A stretch of DNA of 64,000 nt from CAIYRG01 sp964494505 (GTDB lineage: Bacteria; Pseudomonadota; Alphaproteobacteria; Micropepsales; Micropepsaceae). Shown here in pieces: positions 7,660-15,440 of this stretch; the first letter of the stretch is position 1, and each line of letters begins with the position of its first letter. A program made the translations under genes and the position numbers. Below the pieces are notes generated by a model that searched no databases, was not told the DNA's origin, and saw only the letters and a program-made list of their open reading frames with translations. The stretch lies in the NCBI GenBank assembly GCA_964494505.1, contig CAZBRO010000002.1, forward strand, positions 248,001-312,000. The letters are read 5' to 3'.

Positions 7660-9105
7660 TCATTCCGCCGGCTGTTTGAGCAGCACCCATTCCGGCTCCT
7701 TGCCGTGCCGCGTGCCATAGATGCCGAAGATGATCAGGCCGATGATCGTCCAAACCAGAAGGCGAAGCCAGGTGTCCATCGGCAGGAATGCCATCATGAA
7801 AAGGCACATCGCCATCCCGAGCGGCGCCACGATCCACACGAAAGGGGCGCGGAAGGGGCGCCGGATCTCCGGCGCCTTCACGCGCAGCACCATGGTCGCC
7901 GCGCATACGATCACGAACGCAAGCAGTGTGCCGATGGAGACCAATTCGCCGAGAATGCCCAGCGGGACGATACCAGCGAGGAGGGCTGCGATCACGCCCG
8001 TGACGATGGTCCCGATCCAGGGTGTGCGGAAGGTGGGATGAATCCTCGCATAGACCGGCGGGATCAGGCCGTCGCGCGACATGGCGTAGAACACGCGCGA
8101 TTGGCCAAGCAGCAGCACCAGCACGACCGAGGCAAGGCCGACCACCGCGCCGATGTTCACCAATACGCCGAGCCAGGCCAGTTGCGGGCCCGCATTGTCG
8201 ATGGCCACGAACACCGGATGGGGCACATTCAGCGCCTTATAGGAAGCAAGGCCCGTCATCACCAAGGCCATCAGGATGTACAAAACCGTGCAGATGACCA
8301 GCGAACCCAAAATGCCGATGGGCATATCGCGCCGCGGGTTGCGGGCTTCCTGGGCGGCCACCGATACCGCATCGAAGCCGATATAGGCGAAGAAGATCAC
8401 GCCGGTTGCGCGGAAGACGCCGCTCCAGCCGAACTCGCCCCACGTGCCGGTGTTGACCGGGATGAACGGGGTGAGGTTCACGCTCTTGATCAGCGGGAGC
8501 CCGAAGGCGATCACCAGCACCACGATGGTGAGCTTTATGGCGACCATGACGCTGTTGAATTGCGCCGAGGCCTTGATGCCGACGACCAGAAGCGTGCTGG
8601 CAATGGCGATGACGAACATCGCGGGAAAATTCAGGAACGCGCCTGTGGCGGAGATGTCCTCGAAACTGCTCATGGCGATGGGCGCGGAGGAGAAGAATTT
8701 CGGGACCGTGAGCCCCATCTGGCTCATCAGCTCGACGAAATAGCCCGACCAGCCCACCGCGACGGTGGACGCCGCCGCCAGATATTCGAGCACCAGATTC
8801 CATCCGATGATCCAGGCGAGGAACTTGCCCATGGTGGCGTAGGTATAAGTGTAGGCGCTGCCTGCCACCGGAATCATGGAGGCGAATTCGGCATAGCAGA
8901 GGCCCGCAAACAGGCAGCCGAGCCCCGCGATGATGAAGGAGATCACGACGCCTGGTCCCGCATAGGCAGCGGCGGCATGGCCGGTGATCACGAAAATGCC
9001 CGCCCCGATGATCGCCCCGATGCCGAGCGCAATCAGCTGCCAGGGGCCAAGCGCGCGGTGCAGTTCGTGCGCCTCTTCCCGGACGATTTCGCCTTCAACC
9101 GACAT
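7660..9105 (-). CDS. APC superfamily amino-acid permease, CAT-like (first of a tandem pair)
   Basis: 481 aa, ATG at 9105. Inner-membrane amino-acid/proton symporter or exchanger by family. Motifs: ALGIGAIIGAGIFVITG (TM1 unwound substrate region), FAGLCYAEFASMIPVAG, YTYATMGKFLAWIIGWNL, and VSVAAQEARNPRRDMPIGI. Its C-terminal region PFVWIVAPLGMAMCLFMM matches the downstream copy's PFVWFVAPAGVLSCGLMM. The pair is transcribed in the same direction with only 4 bp between them, followed by ubiD. No dedicated regulator is next to it. Confidence 0.9.
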   Translation of the reverse strand: MSVEGEIVREEAHELHRALGPWQLIALGIGAIIGAGIFVITGHAAAAYAGPGVVISFIIAGLGCLFAGLCYAEFASMIPVAGSAYTYTYATMGKFLAWIIGWNLVLEYLAAASTVAVGWSGYFVELMSQMGLTVPKFFSSAPIAMSSFEDISATGAFLNFPAMFVIAIASTLLVVGIKASAQFNSVMVAIKLTIVVLVIAFGLPLIKSVNLTPFIPVNTGTWGEFGWSGVFRATGVIFFAYIGFDAVSVAAQEARNPRRDMPIGILGSLVICTVLYILMALVMTGLASYKALNVPHPVFVAIDNAGPQLAWLGVLVNIGAVVGLASVVLVLLLGQSRVFYAMSRDGLIPPVYARIHPTFRTPWIGTIVTGVIAALLAGIVPLGILGELVSIGTLLAFVIVCAATMVLRVKAPEIRRPFRAPFVWIVAPLGMAMCLFMMAFLPMDTWLRLLVWTIIGLIIFGIYGTRHGKEPEWVLLKQPAE

Positions 9106-9150
9106 TTTCCATCCCCCGATCCAATGACTCGTACTGTGGCATGTGCTTGC

Positions 9151-11064
9151 CTATTCGCCAACCTCGGGCGCGACTTGGACCGGCGATACGGCATGAGCGC
9201 GCGCACCTGTCGCGATGAGCGCTGCACCCAGCATCGCAGCAAGGATCGAGCCGATCAGCACGCCGATCTTCGCTACGGCCGCGTCGGGTCCTTGCGGGAA
9301 AGCCTGGTCCGCCATCAACAGAGCAACCGTGTCGCCGATGCCGCAGAGACAGGCCGCACCCAGAAAGTTGCGCAAGGTCACGTCGTCGGCCAGCCGGGCG
9401 AGTCTGGTTCTCACTGCCAGCAGCGATGCCAGCGAGATGCCGAGCGGCTTTCCGATTGCCAGGCCTACGATGACGCCCATGAGAATGGCGCGGGCTTCGG
9501 GCGTGGAGAGATCGACACTCAGATTCACGCCGGTTGCAGAGAACGCGAACAGCGGCAGGATCACATAAGCGCCCCAGGGCGAGACTGCCTGCTCTATGCG
9601 GTCGGCGGGTGAGAGGAGGCGGTCGCTGGCCGCCGAGAGATTGCGGCTCGCCCAATCCCAGATCGGCTCCTGTTCGATGCGGCGATTCTCGTCGCCGGAC
9701 TGCTTGATCTCGTTTTCGGCATGCTCGAGGGCGGCGAGGGCGGTCGCAGCCTGCGCGAGCAGCGGGCCGGCGGCAGGAGCGGGGCGGGTGGGGAGGAAGC
9801 CTGCGAGGATCACGCCGGAAAGCGCGGCATGTATGCCCGCACCATGGAGGCATAGACCAAGCGCTACCGCCGCCACGGCATAAGGCCAGGCGGCATAGAC
9901 CCGTGAGCGATTCAGAAAATAGAGCAACAGAACCGCGATCCCGCTGACGGCCAGCCAAGCGGGATCGAAATTCCGCGGATAAAAGATCGCCAGCGTCAAC
10001 ACGGAAAGAATGTCATCGACCACGGCAAGCGCGGCGACGAAGACCCGCACGCCCGGAGTCACGCGTTCGCCGAGCAGCGCCAGAATGCCGAGTGCAAAGG
10101 CGATATCGGTGGCAGTCGGAACCGACCATCCGCGCCCTGCGGGACCGGGGTTGAGCGCGAGGTAAATCAGGGCTGGCGCGATGACCCCGCCGGCCGCGGC
10201 AATGACGGGCAGGATCGCCGCGCGCGGGTCGGCAAGGCTGCCCGCGGTCATCTCGCGGCGTATTTCCAGACCGACAAGCAGGAAAAAAATCGCGAGCAGT
10301 CCCTCGGAGAACCACGCGCCCACCGTCAGGGACAGCACATTTCCGGGCGTACCGATGCCGAACGGCACGTGGATGAAGGCCTCGTAATAGGGCGCAAGCG
10401 GCGTGTTCGCGCAGACCAGTGCCGCGGCTGCGGCGAGGAGCAGAACCAGTCCGCCGGATGCCGGAAGGCTCGCGAAGGTGCGAGCGGAGCGCTGGAGCTG
10501 GGTGGCCACCGGCCGCTCCAGCGCCTCGAGCATGGAATAGAAATCCCACGCTCCGTCATAACGAATGCCGTCCATGAAGACTGTCGGCGTAGCAGTGACG
10601 CCGTTCCGCCTGCCATCGGCGAGATCTTGCTCCACATGTTGCCGCGTCTCGTCGCTTCCGGTGTCTTGCTCGAATCGCGCCATGTCCAGCCCGAGCGAGC
10701 GCGCGAATTCGCGCACATCGGTTTCCCTCACCGGCGGCTCGTGTTCGTAGAGCCAGTCATGCATCTCCCAGAATCGGCCCTGCTTGCCGGCGGCCTCTGC
10801 CATGTGAGCAATCATTTCCGCGCCGGGATGAGCGCGCTCGTTCGGGTAGTGGCGGAACACGTAAGCCAGCCGTTCGCCCAGGGCCTGACGCAGCCGCCCG
10901 ATCACAAGCCGCAGACGGCGGCAATAGGGACAGAGATAATCGCCGTAAAGCACGATGCTGACGCGGTCCGGCGCGGTGCCTCCGCGGATATGGTCCCACG
11001 CGGGATCGATCGGGCGCTGAAGTATCGCGCCGGCGCCCGGTGGAAGAGCATTCTCATTCGACAT
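9151..11064 (-). CDS. nhaA: Fusion of a DsbA-like thioredoxin domain to the Na+/H+ antiporter NhaA
   Basis: 637 aa, ATG at 11064. Residues about 30-200 form a DsbA/thioredoxin-type domain with CPYC (C45, C48) and a TPTVFMDG cis-Pro loop, and no signal peptide. Residues about 215-630 are a full NhaA: GLEIRREMTAGSL, TATDIAFALGILALLGERV, AALAVVDDILSVL with the paired Asp needed for Na+/H+ exchange, and AIGKPLGISLASL with the TM10 Lys. E. coli NhaA alone is 388 aa. NhaA exchanges two H+ for one Na+ across the inner membrane. Because the NhaA N-terminus faces the cytoplasm, the thioredoxin domain should be cytoplasmic. Thioredoxin-NhaA fusions are known, but their purpose is not clear to me. Confidence 0.9.
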   Translation of the reverse strand: MSNENALPPGAGAILQRPIDPAWDHIRGGTAPDRVSIVLYGDYLCPYCRRLRLVIGRLRQALGERLAYVFRHYPNERAHPGAEMIAHMAEAAGKQGRFWEMHDWLYEHEPPVRETDVREFARSLGLDMARFEQDTGSDETRQHVEQDLADGRRNGVTATPTVFMDGIRYDGAWDFYSMLEALERPVATQLQRSARTFASLPASGGLVLLLAAAAALVCANTPLAPYYEAFIHVPFGIGTPGNVLSLTVGAWFSEGLLAIFFLLVGLEIRREMTAGSLADPRAAILPVIAAAGGVIAPALIYLALNPGPAGRGWSVPTATDIAFALGILALLGERVTPGVRVFVAALAVVDDILSVLTLAIFYPRNFDPAWLAVSGIAVLLLYFLNRSRVYAAWPYAVAAVALGLCLHGAGIHAALSGVILAGFLPTRPAPAAGPLLAQAATALAALEHAENEIKQSGDENRRIEQEPIWDWASRNLSAASDRLLSPADRIEQAVSPWGAYVILPLFAFSATGVNLSVDLSTPEARAILMGVIVGLAIGKPLGISLASLLAVRTRLARLADDVTLRNFLGAACLCGIGDTVALLMADQAFPQGPDAAVAKIGVLIGSILAAMLGAALIATGARAHAVSPVQVAPEVGE

Positions 11065-11099
11065 GGCGCTGTTTGACCTCGGCTGCTCCGCGGGAATGT

Positions 11100-11774
11100 T
11101 CAGGGCAACAAACCATAGACCGACGTTTCCCGCGTTTCGCGGTCTTCGAGCTCGCGCGAGGTGGGAACCTGATAGGTGGCGAGCTTCGTCACGCCGCCTT
11201 GCGGGAAATAGCTTCGCCCCGGATCGCCGATGAGGACGCGCGAGCCGTTCGCGGCAAGCTGGCGCAACCATTGGGTGAGGCGCTCAGCCAAGGGGCGTTC
11301 GTAGCACATGTCGCCGGCGAGGATGATCTGCCAGCGCCGGTTCGTGCCGATGATGTCATTGGCCATGGGCTCGATGAAGACGCCGTTCGCTTCGGCGTTC
11401 ATTTCGATGGCGGATAGCGCAAGCAGGTCGATTTCGGCCGCAACCACCGGAGCGGCTCCCGCCTTTGCCGCGGCAATCGCGACGAGCCCCGAGCCCGCGC
11501 CGAAATCGAGCACGCTCTTTCCGTTAAACTCTTCCGGCCGGTCCAGGATGTAGCGCGCGACCGCCTGTCCGCCCGGCCAGGCAAAAGCCCAATAGGGCGG
11601 GGGCAGATTCGTCAGTCCGGAAGCCTGCGCCACGGAAAGCGCCTCGGTTTCGCTCCAAAGGTTCATCACTTCGTTTGCCAGATGCAGCGTGATTTCCGGC
11701 ACGATGGACGCGGTCTCCAGCCTGGTATGCGCGCGGATGAAGGCTTTGCGGCTGGCTTCGTCTGTGTCAGCCAT
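11100..11774 (-). CDS. SAM-dependent methyltransferase, likely ETFB lysine methyltransferase type
   Basis: 224 aa. The ATG at 11774 shares one base with the ubiA stop (TGATG), so the two are translationally coupled. Class I methyltransferase fold: motif I VLDFGAGSGLVAIAAAKAG at about residues 87-105, then an acidic motif (AAEIDLLAL) and IILAGDMCYERPLAE. The segments LPPPYWAFAWPGGQA and GDPGRSYFPQGG are what I associate with the METTL20/ETFBKMT group, which methylates lysines of the electron-transfer flavoprotein beta subunit and slows electron flow. It could instead be called an L11-methyltransferase-like protein. The target is inferred. Confidence 0.75.
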   Translation of the reverse strand: MADTDEASRKAFIRAHTRLETASIVPEITLHLANEVMNLWSETEALSVAQASGLTNLPPPYWAFAWPGGQAVARYILDRPEEFNGKSVLDFGAGSGLVAIAAAKAGAAPVVAAEIDLLALSAIEMNAEANGVFIEPMANDIIGTNRRWQIILAGDMCYERPLAERLTQWLRQLAANGSRVLIGDPGRSYFPQGGVTKLATYQVPTSRELEDRETRETSVYGLLP

Positions 11775-12724
11775 CAGAAGCGCGCCGTCTCGCCCAGCAC
11801 GAGAGCGGCCGCAATCAGCGCGCCGGTATGGTGGTTGGCGCGGAACAGCTTGAGGCACAGCAGCGGCCGGTCGATGTCGAGCGCATGCACCTGCCAGAGC
11901 AGATGGGCGCCTGCGAGCAGCAATGTGAGCGCGAACACGATGCCGAGCCCCGCCGCAAGCCCGCCTGCCAGCATGAGCGCGAAGGCGCAAACATAGAAAC
12001 CATAAACCCAGGGCTTGCTGCGCGCGCCCAGGCGTATGGCCGAGGATTTCACGCCGATCAGGATATCGTCCTCCTTGTCCTGGTGCGCGTAGATGGTGTC
12101 GTAGCCGAGCGTCCAGAAGAAGCAGCCGGCATAAAAGAGATAGGCGGCGGGCCTGAGCGTTCCGGTCGCCGCGGCAAAGCCGAACGGCACGCCCCAATTG
12201 AAGGTGAGCCCGAGCCAGGCTTGCGGCCAATAAGTGATGCGCTTCATGAAGGGATAGCAGGCGACGAGGAAGAGCGACGACACGCCTACCAGGATCGCGA
12301 ATTGGTTGAAGGCCATGAGAATCAGAAATCCGATCAGTCCTTGGGCTATGGCGAAACCCCAGGCTTGTTTGACGCTGACCGCGCCGGACGGAATGGGGCG
12401 GCCCCGGGTGCGGGCGACTCGGGCGTCGTATTCACGGTCCACGATGTCATTGTAGGTGCACCCCGCGCCACGCATCACCACTGCGCCGATACCGGTCAGC
12501 ACGAGGTAGAGCGGATCGGGAAAGCTTTCGCCGTTCGCGGCCGCCCCCAGCGCTAGCCCGAAGACGCACGGCCAATAGAGCAGCCACGCGCCAATCGGCC
12601 GGTCGAGCCGCATCAGCCGGAGATAGGGTTGAATCGCGCGGGGCGCCTCGTCGACCCAATCGCGCGCGGCGTCGGCGGGTTTGAGGCCGCTCAAGTCCGG
12701 CGGGACTTGCGGATCGGCGCTCAT
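11774..12724 (-). CDS. ubiA: 4-hydroxybenzoate polyprenyltransferase
   Basis: 316 aa from the ATG at 12724. Inner-membrane prenyltransferase joining the polyprenyl chain to 4-hydroxybenzoate, the first committed ubiquinone step. The two Asp-rich motifs that bind prenyl-diphosphate Mg2+ are present: NDIVDREYDARVARTRGRP (about 93-111) and LGYDTIYAHQDKEDD (about 210-224). About eight membrane helices follow an N-terminal cytoplasmic stretch; DRPIGAWLLYWPC is typical. A longer frame to 12922 would run into the divergent rsmE gene and lacks family similarity. It is coupled to the downstream methyltransferase gene. Confidence 0.95.
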   Translation of the reverse strand: MSADPQVPPDLSGLKPADAARDWVDEAPRAIQPYLRLMRLDRPIGAWLLYWPCVFGLALGAAANGESFPDPLYLVLTGIGAVVMRGAGCTYNDIVDREYDARVARTRGRPIPSGAVSVKQAWGFAIAQGLIGFLILMAFNQFAILVGVSSLFLVACYPFMKRITYWPQAWLGLTFNWGVPFGFAAATGTLRPAAYLFYAGCFFWTLGYDTIYAHQDKEDDILIGVKSSAIRLGARSKPWVYGFYVCAFALMLAGGLAAGLGIVFALTLLLAGAHLLWQVHALDIDRPLLCLKLFRANHHTGALIAAALVLGETARF

Positions 12725-12768
12725 GCGTGCTGCAAGGGTTCGAGCATTTGAGCCACGGTAGCGCGCCC

Positions 12769-13551
12769 ATGGGCCGGGACAAAGACCGGGATTCCGAAGC
12801 CGCCGATCTCTCCTATGAGGGCGGGCGCTTGCGCCTCTATGTCGAGGCGCCGCTGCTGGCGGGTGCGCGGGTGACGCCGGACGAAGGCCAGGCCCATTAC
12901 CTCTTGCACGTGATGCGCGCAAAAGAGGGCCGGCGCGTGCTGCTGTTCAATGGACGCGACGGCGAATGGCGAGCCCGCATTGCGGAGGTTTCACGACGCG
13001 GTTGCACGCTTGTCTGCGAAGCGCAGACGGAGCCTCAGGCCGAGGTCCCCGATCTGTGGCTCGCCTTCGCGCCGGTCAAGAAGACGCCTGCCGACTATGT
13101 AGCGCAAAAGGCCACCGAGCTTGGCGTCCGGGTATTGCAGCCCGTCATCACCAGCCGCACGGTGGCGCGCCGGGTCAATCTCGAGCGGCTGCGCGCCAAC
13201 GCCATCGAGGCTGCCGAGCAATCGGGCCGGCTCAGTGTGCCGGAGGTGCACGCGCCTTTGGGTTTGGACGCATTGCTGAAATCCTGGCCGGACGGCCGCC
13301 GCCTTCTGTTCTGCGACGAGGGCGGCGATGCGCGTTCGATCGCAGACGCCCTCGAACGCGGGGAAGCGACGGAGGCATGGGGGGTGCTTACGGGACCCGA
13401 AGGCGGGTTCGATCCCACGGAACGCGCGCTGATTCGCAGCCAGGCGTTCGTGCTCCCGGTGACGCTCGGACCCCGTATCATGCGGGCCGATACGGCCGCG
13501 CTCGGCGCGCTCGCCGTCTGGCAGGCGATCCGGGGCGATTGGCGCACTTGA
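12769..13551 (+). CDS. rsmE: 16S rRNA (uracil-1498-N3)-methyltransferase
   Basis: 260 aa from the ATG at 12769; a GTG at 12727 would add 14 residues. RsmE is a SPOUT-class SAM enzyme that methylates U1498 of 16S rRNA in the assembled 30S subunit. Seen: an N-terminal PUA-like part (RLYVEAPLLAGARV, HYLLHVMRAKEG), then the knotted catalytic part with KKTPADYVAQKATELGV, NAIEAAEQSGR, GPEGGFDPTERALI and LGPRIMRADTAALGALAVW. Divergent from ubiA with about 44 bp between starts, so the promoters must be compact or overlap. Confidence 0.93.
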   Translation: MGRDKDRDSEAADLSYEGGRLRLYVEAPLLAGARVTPDEGQAHYLLHVMRAKEGRRVLLFNGRDGEWRARIAEVSRRGCTLVCEAQTEPQAEVPDLWLAFAPVKKTPADYVAQKATELGVRVLQPVITSRTVARRVNLERLRANAIEAAEQSGRLSVPEVHAPLGLDALLKSWPDGRRLLFCDEGGDARSIADALERGEATEAWGVLTGPEGGFDPTERALIRSQAFVLPVTLGPRIMRADTAALGALAVWQAIRGDWRT

Positions 13552-13636
13552 CCGGCTTGTAACTGTCACCTCCCGCCACTAGGTTCCGGCTAACCCCACC
13601 GATAACGCGAGCACAATCGCGCCAGAGGAACCGCTC

Positions 13637-15001
13637 ATGTCCATCCCGCAATCCGCCGGCGGGCCTATTTCTTCGCGTGCCGATCTCGTGGCCCATATCG
13701 CCGCGGGATCGAAGCCGCGCGAGCAATGGCGCATCGGGACCGAGCACGAGAAATTCGTCTACGGCCTGAACAACCACAAGCCGCTTCCTTATGAGGGGCA
13801 TCCCGGAATCAGGGCGTTACTGGAAGGTATGGCCCGCTTCGGCTGGGTTCCGGTGATGGAGGGGCCGAACATCATCGGGCTCTCTCAGAACGGCGCCTCG
13901 CTCAGCCTTGAGCCGGGCGGGCAGTTCGAGCTTTCCGGTGCGCCGCTCAGGACCGTGCATGAGACCTGCAAAGAGGTGAACACCCATCTGACGCAGGTGC
14001 GCGAGGTCTGCGCGGAGATCGGCGCGGGATGTCTTGGCGTCGGCTATGCCCCCACCTGGCGGCTCGACGAAGTGCCGGTCATGCCCAAGGGCCGCTACGC
14101 CATCATGCGCCGCTATATGCCCAAGGTCGGCGGCTATGGCTTGGAGATGATGTTCCGCACCTGCACCGTGCAGGGGAATTTCGATTTCGGCTCGGAAGCC
14201 GACATGGTCAAGAAATTCCGCGTGATGCTGGCGCTCCAGCCGGTAGGGACCGCGCTGTTCGCCAATTCGCCGTTCCGCGAAGGCAAGCCCAACGGTTTTC
14301 TCTCCTATCGCAGCCAGATCTGGACCGACACCGACAACGACCGCGCCGGCATGCTGCCCTTCGTGTTCGAGGATGGTTTCGGCTTCGAGAGATACGTCGA
14401 TTATGCGCTCGATGTGCCGATGTATTTCGTCTATCGCGCCGGCCGCTACATCGATGTGGCGGGCAAGTCCTTCCGCGATTTCCTGAATGGCCGCATCGAG
14501 GAGTTGAAAGGTGTCACGCCCATGATGTCGGATTGGGCGGACCATCTGACCACGATCTTCCCCGAGGCGCGGCTCAAATCCTATCTCGAAGTGCGCGGGG
14601 CCGACGGCGGAACGTGGCGGCGCATTTGCGGCCTTCCGGCGCTGTGGGCAGGCATCCTGTACGATCAGACGGCACTCGATGCGGCCTGGGACCTGGTCAA
14701 GGATTGGACGGCGGAGGAGCGCGAGGCGATGCGCGCCGCGGTGCCCAAGCTGGCTTTCCGGACGCCGTTCCGGGATACGAACGTGCTGGAGCTGGCGCGG
14801 CGCATGCTCGACATCGCGGTCCATGGCTTGCGCGCCCGCGCCCAACTCGATTCTGCCGGTGGAACAGAAGAGGGGTTCCTGCAGCCGTTCAAGGACCTGG
14901 TCGAACGCGGGGAAACCCGCGCCGACGAATTGCTGGCGCTTTATCGCGGTGAATGGAACGGCGATCTCGGCAAGCTGTTCGAGGCGTATAATTTCCTCTG
15001 A
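13637..15001 (+). CDS. gshA: Glutamate-cysteine ligase, plant/alphaproteobacterial type
   Basis: 454 aa, ATG at 13637. First enzyme of glutathione synthesis: ATP-dependent joining of glutamate and cysteine in the cytoplasm. The sequence belongs to the plant-type GCL class: QWRIGTEHEKFVY near the N-terminus, LSLEPGGQFELSGAP, MPKGRYAIMRRYMP, TCTVQGNFDFGSEADMVKK, SYRSQIWTDTDNDRAG and SYLEVRGADGG. In plants this class is redox-controlled by disulfides; I did not establish equivalent cysteines here. gshB is not in the window. Its stop is immediately followed by the convergent small membrane gene at 15002. Confidence 0.95.
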   Translation: MSIPQSAGGPISSRADLVAHIAAGSKPREQWRIGTEHEKFVYGLNNHKPLPYEGHPGIRALLEGMARFGWVPVMEGPNIIGLSQNGASLSLEPGGQFELSGAPLRTVHETCKEVNTHLTQVREVCAEIGAGCLGVGYAPTWRLDEVPVMPKGRYAIMRRYMPKVGGYGLEMMFRTCTVQGNFDFGSEADMVKKFRVMLALQPVGTALFANSPFREGKPNGFLSYRSQIWTDTDNDRAGMLPFVFEDGFGFERYVDYALDVPMYFVYRAGRYIDVAGKSFRDFLNGRIEELKGVTPMMSDWADHLTTIFPEARLKSYLEVRGADGGTWRRICGLPALWAGILYDQTALDAAWDLVKDWTAEEREAMRAAVPKLAFRTPFRDTNVLELARRMLDIAVHGLRARAQLDSAGGTEEGFLQPFKDLVERGETRADELLALYRGEWNGDLGKLFEAYNFL

Positions 15002-15286
15002 TCAGCTTTCGAGTTCGGTGTTCTCCTCGGCTTCGTCTTTGCCATGGCGCCAGCGCCAGCCGCCTTCGGTCTTCTTCCAGGCGATCAGGAGGAACGGGAT
15101 CGAGACCGCAACGACACCGGCAACGCGCAGCATCACGGTGCCTGGATAGCCGAGATAGAGTTCGTAGGCCGAGGGCACCAGAAGTATGGCCGCGACATAG
15201 GCGGCGAACAGCGCCCAGCCTTTCCAGTTCAGCGGCACGCCCGCGCCGATGCCCCGTTCTTTCGGCCGAAACCAATAATCGCTCAT
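15002..15286 (-). CDS. Small two-helix membrane protein of unknown function
   Basis: 94 aa. Two hydrophobic segments are visible, at about residues 23-42 (GWALFAAYVAAILLVPSA) and 50-69 (VMLRVAGVVAVSIPFLLIAW). They are flanked by YWFRPKERGIG at the N-terminus and a charged tail WRWRHGKDEAEENTELES. The N-terminal YWFRPK(R/E)xG-G motif with two helices recurs in small alphaproteobacterial inner-membrane proteins of unknown role. It is convergent with gshA, with no spacing between the two stops. Confidence 0.75.
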   Translation of the reverse strand: MSDYWFRPKERGIGAGVPLNWKGWALFAAYVAAILLVPSAYELYLGYPGTVMLRVAGVVAVSIPFLLIAWKKTEGGWRWRHGKDEAEENTELES

Positions 15287-15440
15287 GTCAGATGCTCAAG
15301 AACACCGGATCGATCGCCGCGGCGATCTCATAGCGCCTTTCTTCGAGATTGATGAGGGATTCTGCGATAGGCGCGCGGGAATCACGCGGGGGCTTATGAC
15401 CCTAATGGGATCGGGCGCCCACGCATGAGGCGCATGTGCG

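Noticed and set aside
7705..9612. A 635-residue plus-strand open frame across the permease and nhaA genes
   Set aside because: It is rich in His, Arg, Asp and Gly, as expected of antisense to a membrane protein gene, and crosses the boundary between two real genes.
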